Shown in pieces: positions 1 to 10,325 of a stretch of 64,000 bases of DNA. The position numbers were made by a program, and so were the translations under genes. Location: the NCBI GenBank assembly GCA_964017185.1, contig OZ024876.1, positions 16,132,226 through 16,196,225 of the forward strand, given 5' to 3'. Under the pieces are notes generated by a model, which saw only the letters and a program-made list of their open reading frames with translations, had not been told where the DNA came from and did no database searches. The stretch comes from Rugalucina vietnamica. Its lineage: Eukaryota > Mollusca > Bivalvia > Lucinida > Lucinidae. The first letter of the stretch is position 1. Each line of letters begins with the position of its first letter.

Positions 1-195
1 GAAGTATGCGAAAATAAATGCGAAAACCATTTGCGCAGCTGATTAGCGCCTTAATTTTCGCTACATATTACAATTCCACTATGGCTAGTTTCTAAATCCG
101 AAGCTTCTAGCCATCGTCTGACTATCCATGCCAGTTTGTGCCCGGTCTGATCTCAAACCCCGTAGACAAGCTTTTTAATTACGCATCTCAACTAT
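1..195 (-). mobile_element. MITE-2 copy, partial, cut by window edge
   Basis: This resembles the second half of the MITE-2 family (full copy described at 2689-2924): a decayed core palindrome (GCTGATTAGCGCC), then the ACAATTCC...CTTCTAGCC...GTTTGTG tract read in reverse orientation. It is diverged and its left part lies outside the window. Confidence 0.6.
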
Positions 196-200
196 GATAT

Positions 201-366
201 GAGCCGCCTCATGGGGGAATCTGCATTTACGAAACCCGTCAAAGGCGCAGTTCCGCTTCGCAGTTTTTGCAACACAGATAGTACAACATGTCTACTTTAT
301 AAATCAAAAGCTTCCAGCATCTAGCCTATTCGGAAACCACTTTGTTTGTTTTCTCGTGTCGCGGCT
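201..366 (-). mobile_element. MITE-2 copy, shortened
   Basis: It starts GAGCCGCCTCATGGG and ends TTTTCTCGTGTCGCGGCT, the two MITE-2 termini. The inside is shortened and the central palindrome has decayed to AAAGGCGCAGTTCCGCTTCGC. No clear 4-bp target duplication is left. Confidence 0.65.
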
Positions 367-1234
367 GATAATGTATGTTTACGGTGTCGTGCGATCACCT
401 TTTGTGCTTTCATCTCCTATTCTGTCAGTTTGTCTGAGATTGTAGGCGCCATTATTGCGTTATATATCAACTTAATTAATATCGAACCTTTTCATGTTCT
501 CGCGTTCCTTTGGATGTTCTTATTTGCTGCTTACAATACGAATATGACCATTTGAATGTTTGCATAGTGAGTGGGAAGGCGCCTCTGTCAGTGTGCGCAC
601 ACACATATCGTCCATATAGTCTTGTAGAGTCCCGCCGGTTACTTTACGGCGAACCGTCGTTTCGACGTTGATTTTTTATTTTAAAAGTTGCTTTCTGGTT
701 TTCTGCTGTCTGCTGAAATTGGCTTGGGAGATTTTAGAGACAGAAACCGCGAGACTCTGTTGTTTTTCTGGATCGGACAAAAGTTTACTACGTGTTCGGT
801 GTAGGGACCAAATCAGTTCTCTACTATAGCACACCTGGGTCAAGAATCGACTGGGTGAGTTCAATGGATGTTAAGCTGTCAATTCACAAAACCCAGGACT
901 CTGGATCGAAATTTCTGGTGTAAGTGCTTTAAGGCTTGAATTTCTGGTGTAAGTGCTCATTCGGCTTACGAAATGTTTTCGTGGTGTGGGTGCCTGATTG
1001 TTGGTTTGGTTTTTTCCCACCTTGGTTTTTGGAGTGGGAGTCTTTTTCTGATTGCGCCTTTTCCTGATCTTTGCCTACTTGTACTTTTTTTTGACATTCA
1101 GTCAGCAAGTGTTGTCTGGCTTCAGGACACTTTTCGCATAGTTTACAGGTTGGATCTACAGCAAACTGGTTGAAAACGGCACGATTACTCTTAGGGTATA
1201 TGTACCACTAAGAACTCGTGCTTTCAGCTTTGCT
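367..1234. other. No gene recognised; partial F repeat
   Basis: AT-rich DNA with only short chance ORFs. About 945-1120 shares GCTCATTCGGCTTAC...TGTTTTC, TTTTTTCCCA and GGAGTGGGA...TTTCTGATTGCGCC with the F repeat at 36830-37130 (+ orientation). Nothing else is recognised. Confidence 0.5.
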
Positions 1235-1828
1235 CTACGGCTGTCGTGTATACTGTTGCGTACTGAGGACCATAGGTAATGGGCACTTCCCACGACTGAG
1301 GTATTTCAGCGATGGACTAGATTTTATATCCTCCCGCCACTGCTCCTCCACAAGTGTTCTCTTCCACTTGAATTTGGATGGAACTCTCTCCAGCAGTTGA
1401 GAAGATGAAGGCAGGTCATATAATACCAACAGTTGTTTGACTTTATTGAACCAGCTGCTTTCGGAGTCTGATTTGGTAGCAAGCTGCCTGACAGCAATAT
1501 CTTTCTCAATACCCTCACATGAGAACCAACGCCAAAACAGATTGAGCATGCTCTTATGTATGACACGCTGAAGTGGCAGTATCCCCAACAAGGCCAGCAC
1601 AGCAGAACTGTGTGTTTTATCTGGGAAGGACTGTATCTGTTTAAGGGATTTCCTTTGGTACAACTCTAAATCTCTGAAGTCCTTTTCTGACAGGCTGAGT
1701 ACAGTACTTCCAGAACATAAAGAAGGCGTGTCACGACATAGGTTGACCATATATATAATTTCCCTCCGACACACTGCTTCAGACCATTTCCACAGTGAAG
1801 CCCTGCTCCCATGAGAGCATACATACAT
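1235..1828 (-). pseudogene. LINE reverse transcriptase C-terminal fragment (CR1/L2/jockey-like)
   Basis: An open stretch of 197 codons resembles the region downstream of the reverse-transcriptase domain in non-LTR retrotransposons common in molluscs. Visible hallmarks are the LSEKDFRDLELYQRKSLKQI segment near residue 48, then SAVLALLGILP, an 'IHK...LNLFWR' stretch, 'AVRQLA', and 'SSWFNKVKQLLVLYDLP'. In these elements the segment follows the RT palm and thumb; its function is not well defined. No endonuclease and no RT catalytic motif (YADD type) is present, so this is a dead 5'-truncated and probably 3'-truncated copy. The first ATG is only the first Met in the open frame and not a real start. 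Family assignment rests on remembered similarity; an RT-domain phylogeny is not possible from this piece. Confidence 0.7.
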
Positions 1829-1989
1829 GTATTTGATGCCAGTATTTACGCGTGCTCATTCTGGTTAAAAATGATATTCGCATAAATTCTGCATCAAGTA
1901 CATGTACCTTGTGATACAATAAATGGCCATATGGACTTAACCCTTCGATTGGTTGCTAGAGTGAATTTATTCTAATATACTAGTAAATC

Positions 1990-2043
1990 CTTGTATGCCC
2001 AACGAAGGGCTTACGTGAATAAAGTTGTGTCTGTCTGTCTGCT
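1990..2043 (+). mobile_element. Retroposon 3' tail with (TGTC)n
   Basis: The sequence GTGAATAAAGTTGTG followed by TCTGTCTGTCTG resembles a retroposon 3' end: an AATAAA-type signal then a short tetranucleotide tail. The element body upstream (about 1850-1990) is not recognised. Confidence 0.35.
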
Positions 2044-2088
2044 AGGTGTCCCATTGTTCGGAATGACAGATAACCTTAATGATGTATA

Positions 2089-2515
2089 AAGCGGAAGCAG
2101 ATACGCTGATCAGCTGCGCGAAAACATAAAAGCTGATCAACTGCGCAGAGAACAGAGGCGCTGATCAACTGCACGAAAAACAGATGTACTAGTCAACTAC
2201 ACGGAAAACACAGGCGCTGTTAAGCTGCGCGGAAAACAGAGACAGATCAACTGCGCGGAAAACAGAGTCGCGGAAAACATAGTCGCAATTCTGCTTTGGG
2301 AAAACAAAGTCGCCATTCAGCTGTGCGGAAAACAGGTGCAATTCGTCTGCGTGAAAAATCTGTGATATTCGGCTGCGTGGAAAACAGAGACGCAGTTTGG
2401 ATGCGCGGGAAAAGGGGCGCTGATCAACTGCGGGCAAATCAGAGGACCTTTATCAGTTGCGCTAGTTGACTGCGTGGAAAACAGAATCGCTGATCTCTGC
2501 GTGAAAATCTTATAT
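2089..2515 (+). repeat. Degenerate minisatellite resembling the MITE-2 core
   Basis: About 15 diverged units of roughly 25-29 bp with consensus parts GCTGATCAACTGCGCGGAAA and ACAGAGGC. The same words (GCGAAAACAAAGGCGCTGAT, then CAGCT-GCG) form the central stem of MITE-2. The units keep one orientation, whereas MITE-2 carries the motif as an inverted pair. Minus-strand ORFs over it are by-products of the repeat. Confidence 0.75.
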
Positions 2516-2688
2516 AACACTTCACCATCACGTAGCTAAAACAAACGAAGAAAGTTCGATTTATTGTTCATGCCAGTGTAGGCTAATGCCAGTGCAACTT
2601 AGGATCATCTCAAAGCCAATTCAGAGAGCTAATATCTGTTTAACAGGAAATTCAATATGCCAGCGTTGTATTTCATTATGTTCTATTT

Positions 2689-2924
2689 GAGCCGCGACGC
2701 GAGAAAACCGGTCTTCGGAGTTTCCGACCAGGTCCGACACAAACCGGCCTGTACAAGCTCAGAAAAGAGCTAGAAGCTTGAAATTTCGGATTTAAGTAGA
2801 AGAGGAATTGTACTATCCGAGTAGCGAAAACAAAGGCGCTGATCAGCTTCGCGGTTACCGCGAAGCTGATCTGCGCCTTTGTTTTCGCCTAGGCAAAAAA
2901 TCCGGTTTTCTCACGATGCGGCTC
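2689..2924 (+). mobile_element. MITE-2, full reference copy
   Basis: Full-length 236-bp palindromic element. Termini are GAGCCGCGACGCGAGAAAAC and its near-complement ending TCTCACGATGCGGCTC. The centre is a long hairpin: GCGAAAACAAAGGCGCTGAT, CAGCTTCGCGG, a TT junction, then the complement ending CGCCTTTGTTTTCGC. Between the left end and core lies a conserved unpaired tract with GGTCCGACACAAACCGGCC, AGCTAGAAGCTTGAAATTTC and AGAGGAATTGTACTATCCG. It is flanked by ATTT on both sides, a 4-bp target duplication. It encodes nothing; superfamily undetermined. Confidence 0.9.
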
Positions 2925-3896
2925 ATTTGATGAAATTATCACCGATTTATTTTCCATAGTGTCGCGTTTATTTACAATTGATCAGCCGTTCTCCATGACA
3001 CATGACATGTCGTCAGCATTTCGATTTCTACTCACAAATTAGAGAAATAAAATGGCAATGAAATGGGCATAAAATTCGGCTCACGATGCTCGCGTTACTG
3101 GCGAGGACAATGCAGTGAAATGCTCTTAAGGTATTAGTTACCACTGGAGTGCTTTTTTTGTCTCGCTGCTTTCTTGTTGCTCACATTAATTTTAAGGCTA
3201 CGCTGGATCAACCACGTGCGGATAATACATACATATTGGATGGCCCCGGTCTCAGAGGTACATGTATATGAGATCCCTTGCTATGGTGCCCGTGGCTTAA
3301 TGCTGGTCATAGTGCATGTAACGTTCTTGGATTTTTGTTTCACTTATATGAGACGGGTAAATAAGTATGTGAAGCACAAACGGGATTATCCGAAACACCT
3401 CGCAAACAGAACTTGGCAGGTTCATAAGGTACATGTTACCAGTGTTATATACGTATTTGTCATGTCGGGGTTCTGTCTTTTGCTCCTTAAGTGAATCCGT
3501 TGGATCTTAATTTTCATCTTTTTATTAGTTAATATTTGGGTCATACATTATTTATAGGGCTCTTATCTAAATGCCTATGGAATAAAACATCCAAGAGTCT
3601 TAATGTATTTGGAAGCTGGAGGTCCTTCTTATTTATTATTCAGCACATTAATGATCAAAGTGATACTATGAAAAGAGGCCAAGAAAACTTCTTGGAATAT
3701 GAGACAGAAATTTATGTGGCACATTTAAGAGAATCATCAACAAGATTCCATGGTTTATTGTTAATGGTCTGAAAGATCAGTTGATCCTAAACGAGACAAA
3801 ATGCGCCTTTCTCGCTTACAAATAGGAGCGGTACAGGATGGTCTGCGTCAGAAATACGTTGATGAATGGGTGAAGTAGTGCGTCTATAGTGCGTCT
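2925..3896. other. No gene recognised
   Basis: Nearly 1 kb of AT-rich sequence with only short chance ORFs, the longest 106 codons at 3174-3494 with no recognisable domain and no splice context. Confidence 0.5.
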
Positions 3897-4076
3897 CATC
3901 AGGAAAACATGTCCGTGTAATGTATACCCCCATTAAACCCTACTTTTATACAGTAAAACTGGGGTATGCAGGGGTACACCTTAGCGAGACGGTTCTAAGA
4001 AACATACGAAAAAATTCTACTGACAAGTTTTACAACGAAAAATCTCTGTATATCGGATGGGCAAGTTTTCGTAATG
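3897..4076 (-). mobile_element. MITE-1 copy, core deleted
   Basis: Both termini are clear (CATCAGGAAAACATGTCC and GGGCAAGTTTTCGTAATG), and the ACCCTACTTTTATACAGT...ACTGGGGTATGCAGGGGT hairpin remains. The central palindrome is reduced to TTAGCGAGACGGTTCTAAG. Confidence 0.85.
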
Positions 4077-4514
4077 TACAAGGTTATTCCTCTGTTTAAG
4101 GATTAAAGATTGCAAGGGTATACATTTGAAAAATGTTCCACTAACAGCACACTCATGACACTATTTGGTGATCAAGTGACGGAGAGACATTATGTATGCA
4201 TGACGTCACCATGTTATAAAACACAAGTACAAAACACGTGTCAGTTGTGTGGGGTTCGCAAAAACATAATGGCGGTTATATTCCTCAAACGTACACATTT
4301 GAAGCAAACTGCGTTGCCGCGCAACCTGATTTCAGTCAGACTTTCAATACAGATACATTTTAAACAGTTGTTTGCCGCAAGCAATACTTAATACTATTTT
4401 GGAGTGATATACTCCTTGCAATGTTTGTTGTCGTATCAAACTTCATATGGAGTCGCCTTGTAACATTACATGTATTATGACGATATTTTGTCGCGTGTTT
4501 ATCTGTGCTTTCAA

Positions 4515-4700
4515 GCACGGATCCAGAAATTTTCATGAGAGGGGGTCCAACGAAAATGGTAATTTTTGGTCACAGACAAGGGGGGGTACAACCCCCCAAA
4601 AAATCCCGAAATTACCTTTTTTTAGGTAAAATTTTCAAATTCCAGGGGGGGGGGGGGTCCGGACCCCCGGTCCCCCCCCCCCCCCCCTCTGGATCCGCGC
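4515..4700. mobile_element. Short TIR element with G/C homopolymers
   Basis: Terminal inverted repeats GCACGGATCCAGA and TCTGGATCCGCGC bound 186 bp containing a run of about 13 G, the palindrome GGTCCGGACC and a run of about 15 C, plus GGGGGGGTACAACCCCCC. The inverted ends support a MITE-like unit; superfamily unknown. Confidence 0.65.
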
Positions 4701-4848
4701 ATGGCTTTGCAGCCATTTTCATTGTTTTTTTGTGATTTTTGCAGGTGTGTGCCACCCGGCATATTTCAGTGACTGTATTTTATTTGCATTTTTTTTTCTG
4801 GTCTGAATGTTATATGCAATATAACACTATCCAGTACTTCAAATAAGG

Positions 4849-4992
4849 ATTGAAATTCAGATTTTAGCTTTCACTGGATGATGAAAAACATTAGGCTGTT
4901 TTAATGTCTGTGAAGCCCGAAGGGCTTCTCGGAGACATTAAAACAGCTAATGTTTTTCATCATCCAGTGAAAGCTAAAATCTGAATTTCAAT
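4849..4992. repeat. 144-bp near-perfect hairpin
   Basis: ATTGAAATTCAGATTTTAGC at the left is matched by its reverse complement at the right end, and pairing continues inward through CACTGGATGATGAAAAACAT, GCTGTTTTAATGTCT and an inner GAAGCCC/GGGCTTC stem with a GAA loop. Nearly the whole segment is self-complementary, so it is a foldback element or the core of one. No coding potential. Confidence 0.85.
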
Positions 4993-5066
4993 ACTTATAT
5001 TTACATTTTATATTATCAATCAAGTATCAGATTATCAATTGCACATATCATCGCTCATTTTCGTGT

Positions 5067-5246
5067 TATTTGACGTTAATTCCGACTTAACGTAATTTTG
5101 GAACAGCCAAAACGTCAAATTTTCGCGCTTAACGTCATGGCGATACGTGACCGACGTCACGCCAACAAGAGTAAACAAACAACGTCACTTGTTGGTTTTT
5201 GACGTCGCCCTGCCCATAGGCGTGGCCTCTAGATCACGTGACTTAA
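5067..5246. other. Cluster of ACGT / CGTCA motifs
   Basis: Within about 180 bp there are roughly nine ACGT cores, including TGACGTTAA, AACGTCAAA, GACGTCACG, AACGTCACT, TGACGTCGC and ATCACGTGAC. These resemble CREB/ATF and bHLH-type sites. No start site or gene lies beside it, so it may be part of the foldback element at 4849-4992; regulatory function is speculative. Confidence 0.3.
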
Positions 5247-5358
5247 TGTTTTTCATTGGGAAATGAAGAACATCAAGAAAGATACTTTCATTTAGGGCGA
5301 TTGCAATAAAAATGTAAATATATCAAAATGTGAGCAATGGCCATGATAGGTTATTGCA

Positions 5359-5420
5359 AAAAAAAAAAAAAAATAAAATAAAAAAATAAAAATAAATAGA
5401 TAAATAAATAAAAATTAAAA
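5359..5420 (+). repeat. A-rich low-complexity tract
   Basis: Poly-A followed by AAATA/AATAAATA repeats, directly before a partial MITE-2 copy. Confidence 0.7.
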
Positions 5421-5423
5421 ACG

Positions 5424-5598
5424 GAAGCTGATCAGCGCCTTTGTTTTTGCTACCCGGATAGTACAATGTACAATCCCTCTTCTTCTTAAATCCGAAAGTT
5501 CAAGCTTCCAGCCCGCTTCTGCGACTGTACAGAGACTGTATAAATTGTGTCGGACCTGGTCGAAAACCCCGAAAACCGGTTTTCTCGCGTCGCGGCTC
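5424..5598 (-). mobile_element. MITE-2 copy, half
   Basis: Begins inside the core (GAAGCTGATCAGCGCC, TTTGTTTTTGCTAC), continues through the ACAATCCCTCTTCTTCTTAA and CAAGCTTCCAGCC tract and ends TTTCTCGCGTCGCGGCTC. The other half is missing, as if cut at the palindrome centre. Confidence 0.8.
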
Positions 5599-6132
5599 TT
5601 TTTGTCTGTAGGGAGGGCTACAACATGTACGTATGTGTACGTCTAGAACATCTGAACATATGCAATCTTAATAATTTGAACCCCCTCCTTATGTGACAAG
5701 AATTGTGTCACAATCGCAATATGTAGGTTAAAACGCACCAAAACGATCTGTGGGTTTCGCTTTGAGTCACTTTCTATTGATGTCAAGTACATCACGCCTA
5801 CTTTTATATCGCGAGCCAGACCACTTCATATAGGAAAGGTGTCATTAAACAAAAAGCACCGTTTTAGGACCGCTTTATTGTATTACATGAAGTGCTTGCT
5901 TTTCACAGTTCGAAACAAATTGTTCAATCAGAACTATAGCGTTGCTTGGTATGAGCTTTAATTTGAGAATGAAGAATTTATTTTAAGAGTACTTATTTGG
6001 ATGATATTTGAATGAAATTACAAATTGGTATATAATCAGTTTTATGAGTCGCTATGGTACAAGTATATATATATATGTGCAATATTCGTAGTAGTTGCAA
6101 TCAAATGCTTCTGGAAAAGCTCTACATGCTAT
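5599..6132. other. No gene recognised
   Basis: AT-rich DNA with no recognisable ORF or repeat. Confidence 0.5.
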
Positions 6133-6208
6133 GGCAGCTCGGTGGCCTAGTGGTTGAGTGACAGACTCCGAATCGAGAGGCCTCAGGTACGATTCCCACT
6201 CGGGCGCC
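6133..6208 (+). repeat. tRNA-like SINE head
   Basis: TGGCCTAGTGGTT matches a pol III A box and GGTACGATTCC is one base from a B box, spaced as in tRNA. The acceptor and anticodon stems do not pair, so this is not a functional tRNA. The downstream ~100 bp may be a SINE body. A tRNA-derived SINE is the best reading. Confidence 0.45.
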
Positions 6209-6552
6209 AAGTTGCGACCTTCAGCAGTATATCCCGGTGTACTCGGATCAATACTATATCGTCTTATATCGAGTCAATATAAAATATCACCCCACCCCGT
6301 TTGTACACAACTTGGAAAATAAGAATGAGATTTTAAAATATCAGAAATTAACTGACAGCAGGTAAATGAATAATGTTTCTCCAATTTTTGATAACGATGA
6401 AATAAATTAGATTTTAACTGCCTGCTTTGCATTAAAACATATCTTAAGAATGAATTTCAAATATTTTAAAACGAGAGACGCATACTTAAACATGATAGTA
6501 TTTATGTGGTTTCATACAGCGATATGCGTATGAATGTAATGACAAACGTTTA

Positions 6553-6827
6553 ATTACGAAAACTTGCCCATGCTAAAAACAGATATTTTTTAGCTGTAAA
6601 AATTGAAAATTTTCAGCAATTTTTTTGACAATTTTCTTAATTTTTGCTCAAAACATAGATTGTGGGTACACGTTAGAACCGCCTCGCCGAGGCGGTTCTA
6701 ACGAGTACCCACAATCTATGTTTTGGAGCAAAAATAAGAAAATTAGGTATACCACTGCATACCCCAGTTTTGCTATATAAAACTGGGGTTCAAGGGGGTA
6801 TACATTACCCGGATATGTTTTGCTGTT
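6553..6827 (+). mobile_element. MITE-1 copy
   Basis: Starts ATTACGAAAACTTGCCCATG and carries a perfect core hairpin around CCGCCTCGCCGAGGCGG and the second hairpin with TATATAAAACTGGGG. The right end is eroded (GGATATGTTTTGCTGTTG). Confidence 0.9.
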
Positions 6828-7415
6828 GGTGGGTTTTAAAGATTGTAACAAGTAAACAAACCGTTCGGATGCATGCGAATACCTATAGTCACCTGTTACG
6901 TGACGCCGAGCTGAAAGTCTACAATGCTATTGTACTCATGAATGCGAAATGCGGACTGTATACATGTTACGTCGGCAAACCTAAAGGCTTCATCTTTTCC
7001 AATTATAGTTGTTAGAATGAGGTGAAAGGGCCAGTCCAGACACAAAGGTCCTGAAGTAGACAGGGATGCAAGCTCAAGAAGCAATGATGAGCATCTTTTT
7101 ACAAATATTTAGAGACGTACAATCATATAATGTAAAGGTATAATAGCGCTTTCAGATAACTGATGAATTTTGAATCAGTCGGAATGAACATTGTAGAATC
7201 TGTTCTCTTTTTTAAGGTAGAAAAAAATCTAAACAACTCACGGCACAGGTGTTGAATAGTAAAACTGAATTACATGAAGCTTAGCACAATTACCATATCC
7301 TCTTGGATTGCTTTGTAATTGCCGTTTAAACGTTCACTCACAATTAACATTCTTTTCTCTACAGGTTTTGGAAACATCTATAGAGTGATCGAAAGGCATT
7401 GCGGTAGTGGAAATA
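6828..7415. other. No gene recognised
   Basis: AT-rich DNA without a supported feature. Confidence 0.5.
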
Positions 7416-7630
7416 CATCAGAAAAAACATGCCTATGCAATACAAAGTTTTTTTTTTTCAGCATTATTTTTGCAACAAACATAGATCGTGGGTACAACCG
7501 CTTCGGTGAGGCGATTACCCACAATGTATGTTTGGAGCATAAATTCGTTAACTTAATACTCTTGTACACCCCAGGTTCACTCTATAAAAGTAAGATGTAA
7601 CATACATATCATGGGTCTGTTTTCTTGATG
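7416..7630 (+). mobile_element. MITE-1 copy, strongly diverged
   Basis: Recognised by CATCAGAAAAAACATGCC, a decayed core (ATCGTGGGTACAACCGCTTC / GGCGATTACCCACAATG) and the end GGTCTGTTTTCTTGATG. The stem no longer pairs perfectly, so this is an old copy. Confidence 0.75.
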
Positions 7631-8040
7631 TGTTAAGCACCGTTATTATAAAGATTTTCAGATTCTTTCATACTTTCAAATTACTAGTTTGTACCTCATA
7701 GTGGCAGACTATATCTCAAAATCTCTTCGAATCTGACTCGTTGATACCTTTGATATTATTTTCATTAAACCACCCACCTACCTTTCAGATGTAACAAGTA
7801 ACTGACGAGTAAGCTATCTGTCTAGTCAGTATTAACGGATCCGTGTAGATACAACTGTATAGTCCAAAAATATTCACCTGGTGTTGGGTGAACTCTGTTA
7901 GTATATAATTATAGTTCGTTGCAATTCTAAATATATCTTCGGAACGCTACGTGATTGCTCGTACATCATCGTGACTCTTCGTGATTGTTAGCAAGGTAAA
8001 TGTATCGGTATATAAAATTGCTATACAAAGAAATTGTTCT
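7631..8040. other. No gene recognised
   Basis: Nothing recognised in these 410 bp. Confidence 0.5.
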
Positions 8041-8125
8041 GGACTGCATAGCTCAAATGGTAGAGCATGTAGAAATATTACTTTTCATTTTACAGACAGC
8101 GGTTCGAGTCCCACGATTGATCGCA
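8041..8125 (+). repeat. tRNA-like sequence (pseudogene or SINE head)
   Basis: TAGCTCAAATGG (A box) forms a good D arm (GCTC/GAGC), and GGTTCGAGTCC is a perfect B box. The anticodon region is about ten bases too long and pairs as TGTA...TACA plus AAAT/ATTT; acceptor and T stems do not pair. A T run follows, as in pol III transcripts. It is not a working tRNA. Confidence 0.5.
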
Positions 8126-8420
8126 TTTTTTTTTTTTTTTTTTTAATTATTATTTCTTATGTACCTTATTCATTCTCTATCGTATTTAATAATTTGATTT
8201 TTTGGTCAATTTTGTGTTTTTGTTTTTTCTCTATTTTATACATATACATGTATATACATATATATTTCATACTCTTAATTAATTTCAACTTTCAAATACA
8301 AAAATTTCATTCGTCGTCGTTGCTGCTGTCGTAACAAAGCAAGAATATCATGTTCTCCGTGCGATTGCTTTTGATAAAACGTGATGTGCATTTTAATAAA
8401 ATAAAAAGAAAAAAAACTTT

Positions 8421-8490
8421 TATGGGATTCGAACTAGGGATCCATATGTTACAAATCCGGTGTCCTAACCACTGAGCTATGGTCATGATG
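8421..8490 (-). repeat. tRNA-like sequence facing the one at 8041
   Basis: On the minus strand TAGCTCAGTGG (A box) and AGTTCGAATCC (near-perfect B box) lie at tRNA spacing with a partly paired anticodon arm, followed by an A/T-rich tail. Stems are decayed. It points toward the tRNA-like unit at 8041-8125, giving a convergent pair about 300 bp apart. Confidence 0.5.
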
Positions 8491-8673
8491 TACACGATGT
8501 AGCAAACTGCTTATATATTGGGTACACATTCTTCGCGTACTTTATCGAGTCTTACCGACGGTGCACGAATCAATTACGATAATATCGATAATTTATTATA
8601 CAGCGTCAGAGCGACTTAATTTATGCAATGCAATAAGGTCAACGTCGGGTGAATATTTTTGGACTATACATGT

Positions 8674-8939
8674 ACTTGCCCATGCAATAAACAGAGATTT
8701 TATCATGTTTATTGATCTTTACAAATGGAAAATTTTCAGCTGAAAAAAAATAATATTTTTCTTATTTTTGCTCAAAACATTAATTGTGGGTACACGTTAG
8801 AAAAGGCGATTCTAACGAGTACCCACAATCTATGTTTTGGAGCCGCGAAAAATATTCAAAATATCACAGATTTTCCAATTTACTGCTGAATACAATTACT
8901 GTGTATTGTATGGGCAAGTTTTCGTAATGGAGTTCGAGG
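8674..8939 (+). mobile_element. MITE-1 variant with two left-type ends
   Basis: The left end is TACTTGCCCATGCAATAAAC and the right end TGTATGGGCAAGTTTTCGTAATG-like, so both sides carry the CATTACGAAAAC-type terminus instead of one of each. The core stem has lost its GC-rich tip (TTAGAAAAGGCGATTCTAA). The second hairpin is absent. Confidence 0.8.
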
Positions 8940-9244
8940 TGAAAGGACGTCAGACTTGTTTCGTTGAATTCATATTTAACAGTTTAGATGTGGATGAAAA
9001 AAAACAAAAACAAACTTCTCATTGCTGATGCAAATAGTGATTTTTTTCTTCCGTTAATGTACATGTATGATGATTAAGCCGTCTATAAAATGACACACTG
9101 CAGATGTGATTCAGCTGTCATTCGAAGTGACATCAACATTATATCTTGCTGTGAAAATTGAGCCAATTATTGCATTGTCCTCTTTAAGTCAATATTACGG
9201 CATTATTATCCAAATGTCGGCTGTGGCGAAGTGTTATATCATAC

Positions 9245-9490
9245 TGAGCCGCGACCAAGAAACCCGGTCTTCGGGGTTTCCGACCAGGCCTGACAGAAAC
9301 CAGCATGCGCAGCCACAGAAGATGACTAGAAGCTTGAAATATTGGATTTAAGGAGAAGAGGGGGCGCCGGCTATACTATCCGTATAGCGAACACTTGATA
9401 TTTGGAATTTAAGAACATAGACGCTGATCAGCACATGCAGTTACTGCATAGCTCATCTGCGTCTTTGATTTCGCCAATGGTTTTCTGATA
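9245..9490 (+). mobile_element. MITE-2 copy, right end eroded
   Basis: Starts GAGCCGCGACCAAGAAACC; the core palindrome is ACGCTGATCAGCACATGCAG with its partner. The last ~15 bp of the right terminus are not recognisable after GGTTTTCTGATAA. Confidence 0.8.
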
Positions 9491-9848
9491 ATGGTTTATG
9501 AACAGTGTCATTTCCGTCGATATTGTATAGATCGTTTAATGTTTGTTTTTGTTTGTCTGTTCGTTATGTGGTGTGTTGAGTAGTCAATATTTTTTTCTGT
9601 CATGTCGGGACTGAATAGATGGTAAATGCGTCTCCCTCAAGAACACAACCCGGCGCCAGTATTAGGGTTCGAACCCCACTACTTGGAGATAGTTGCATTC
9701 AAACGTTTTGTAGACTAGGGCCGATAATGTGGCGGTGCGTTAAAAGAATCACTGCGGGATTTAGTCTATTATTATTGACCCTAGCCATTATGTATTGTCA
9801 TCTGAAACTGGACTCAATTGTATACCATTGATTACGCGTGGGATTCCA
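9491..9848. other. No gene; isolated B-box-like motif
   Basis: AGGGTTCGAACCCC at about 9664 is a perfect T-arm-like B box, but no convincing A box or cloverleaf surrounds it. Probably a tRNA-derived remnant. Confidence 0.3.
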
Positions 9849-10074
9849 TTAACTCATATAAGCCTGGCGTCCTTTTTATGGAACATAGGCAAAACAGTAG
9901 ACGACCTATAGCCCCAGATGTGACGCCACAGAACGCCACGTGACGCCACAGAACGCGGCTTCAAACCTGGGACTATTCTGCTCGCAATAGAAATAGAAAA
10001 CCATTTTTGTCACCCCCTAAAATCTAAGTGGACTCACCCAAATGATAATGATGACCATGTCCGTTATGGGTTAA
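9849..10074 (-). mobile_element. TTAA-flanked MITE (piggyBac-like)
   Basis: Ends are TTAACTCATA and TATGGGTTAA; inside are TTTATGGAACATAGGC, GATGTGACGCCACAGAACGC and AGTGGACTCACCCAAATGAT, shared with 11786-11974, 28223-28407 and about 34470-34620. TTAA at both ends with CCC/CTC next to it is typical of piggyBac-type insertions; the class is an inference. Confidence 0.6.
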
Positions 10075-10325
10075 CCAGTAGTAGTAGTATACTGTACCAC
10101 TTCTTGTGGCGGATTTTATCAATCAATGACAAAATCGGAAAACAATTCGTCAAAGGAAACAATGCAACCTTTTATGAAACATTCTTTCTACATTCGTGTT
10201 CATCTACACTATAACTTGGATTAAGCTAGCCATCATATATATGCTTTGATAGTAAACTTGATTTTTTCTCTCGTACGAATTTCCAATTTACCGGGACGGT
10301 ATGACGGTGAGAACTTTTCGCGCTA

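Noticed and set aside
1235-1828. Host gene for a 197-residue protein
   Set aside because: The sequence matches the C-terminal part of mollusc LINE polyproteins and has no own start or splice signals.
6133-6208. Functional tRNA gene
   Set aside because: Pol III boxes are present, but acceptor and anticodon stems do not pair.
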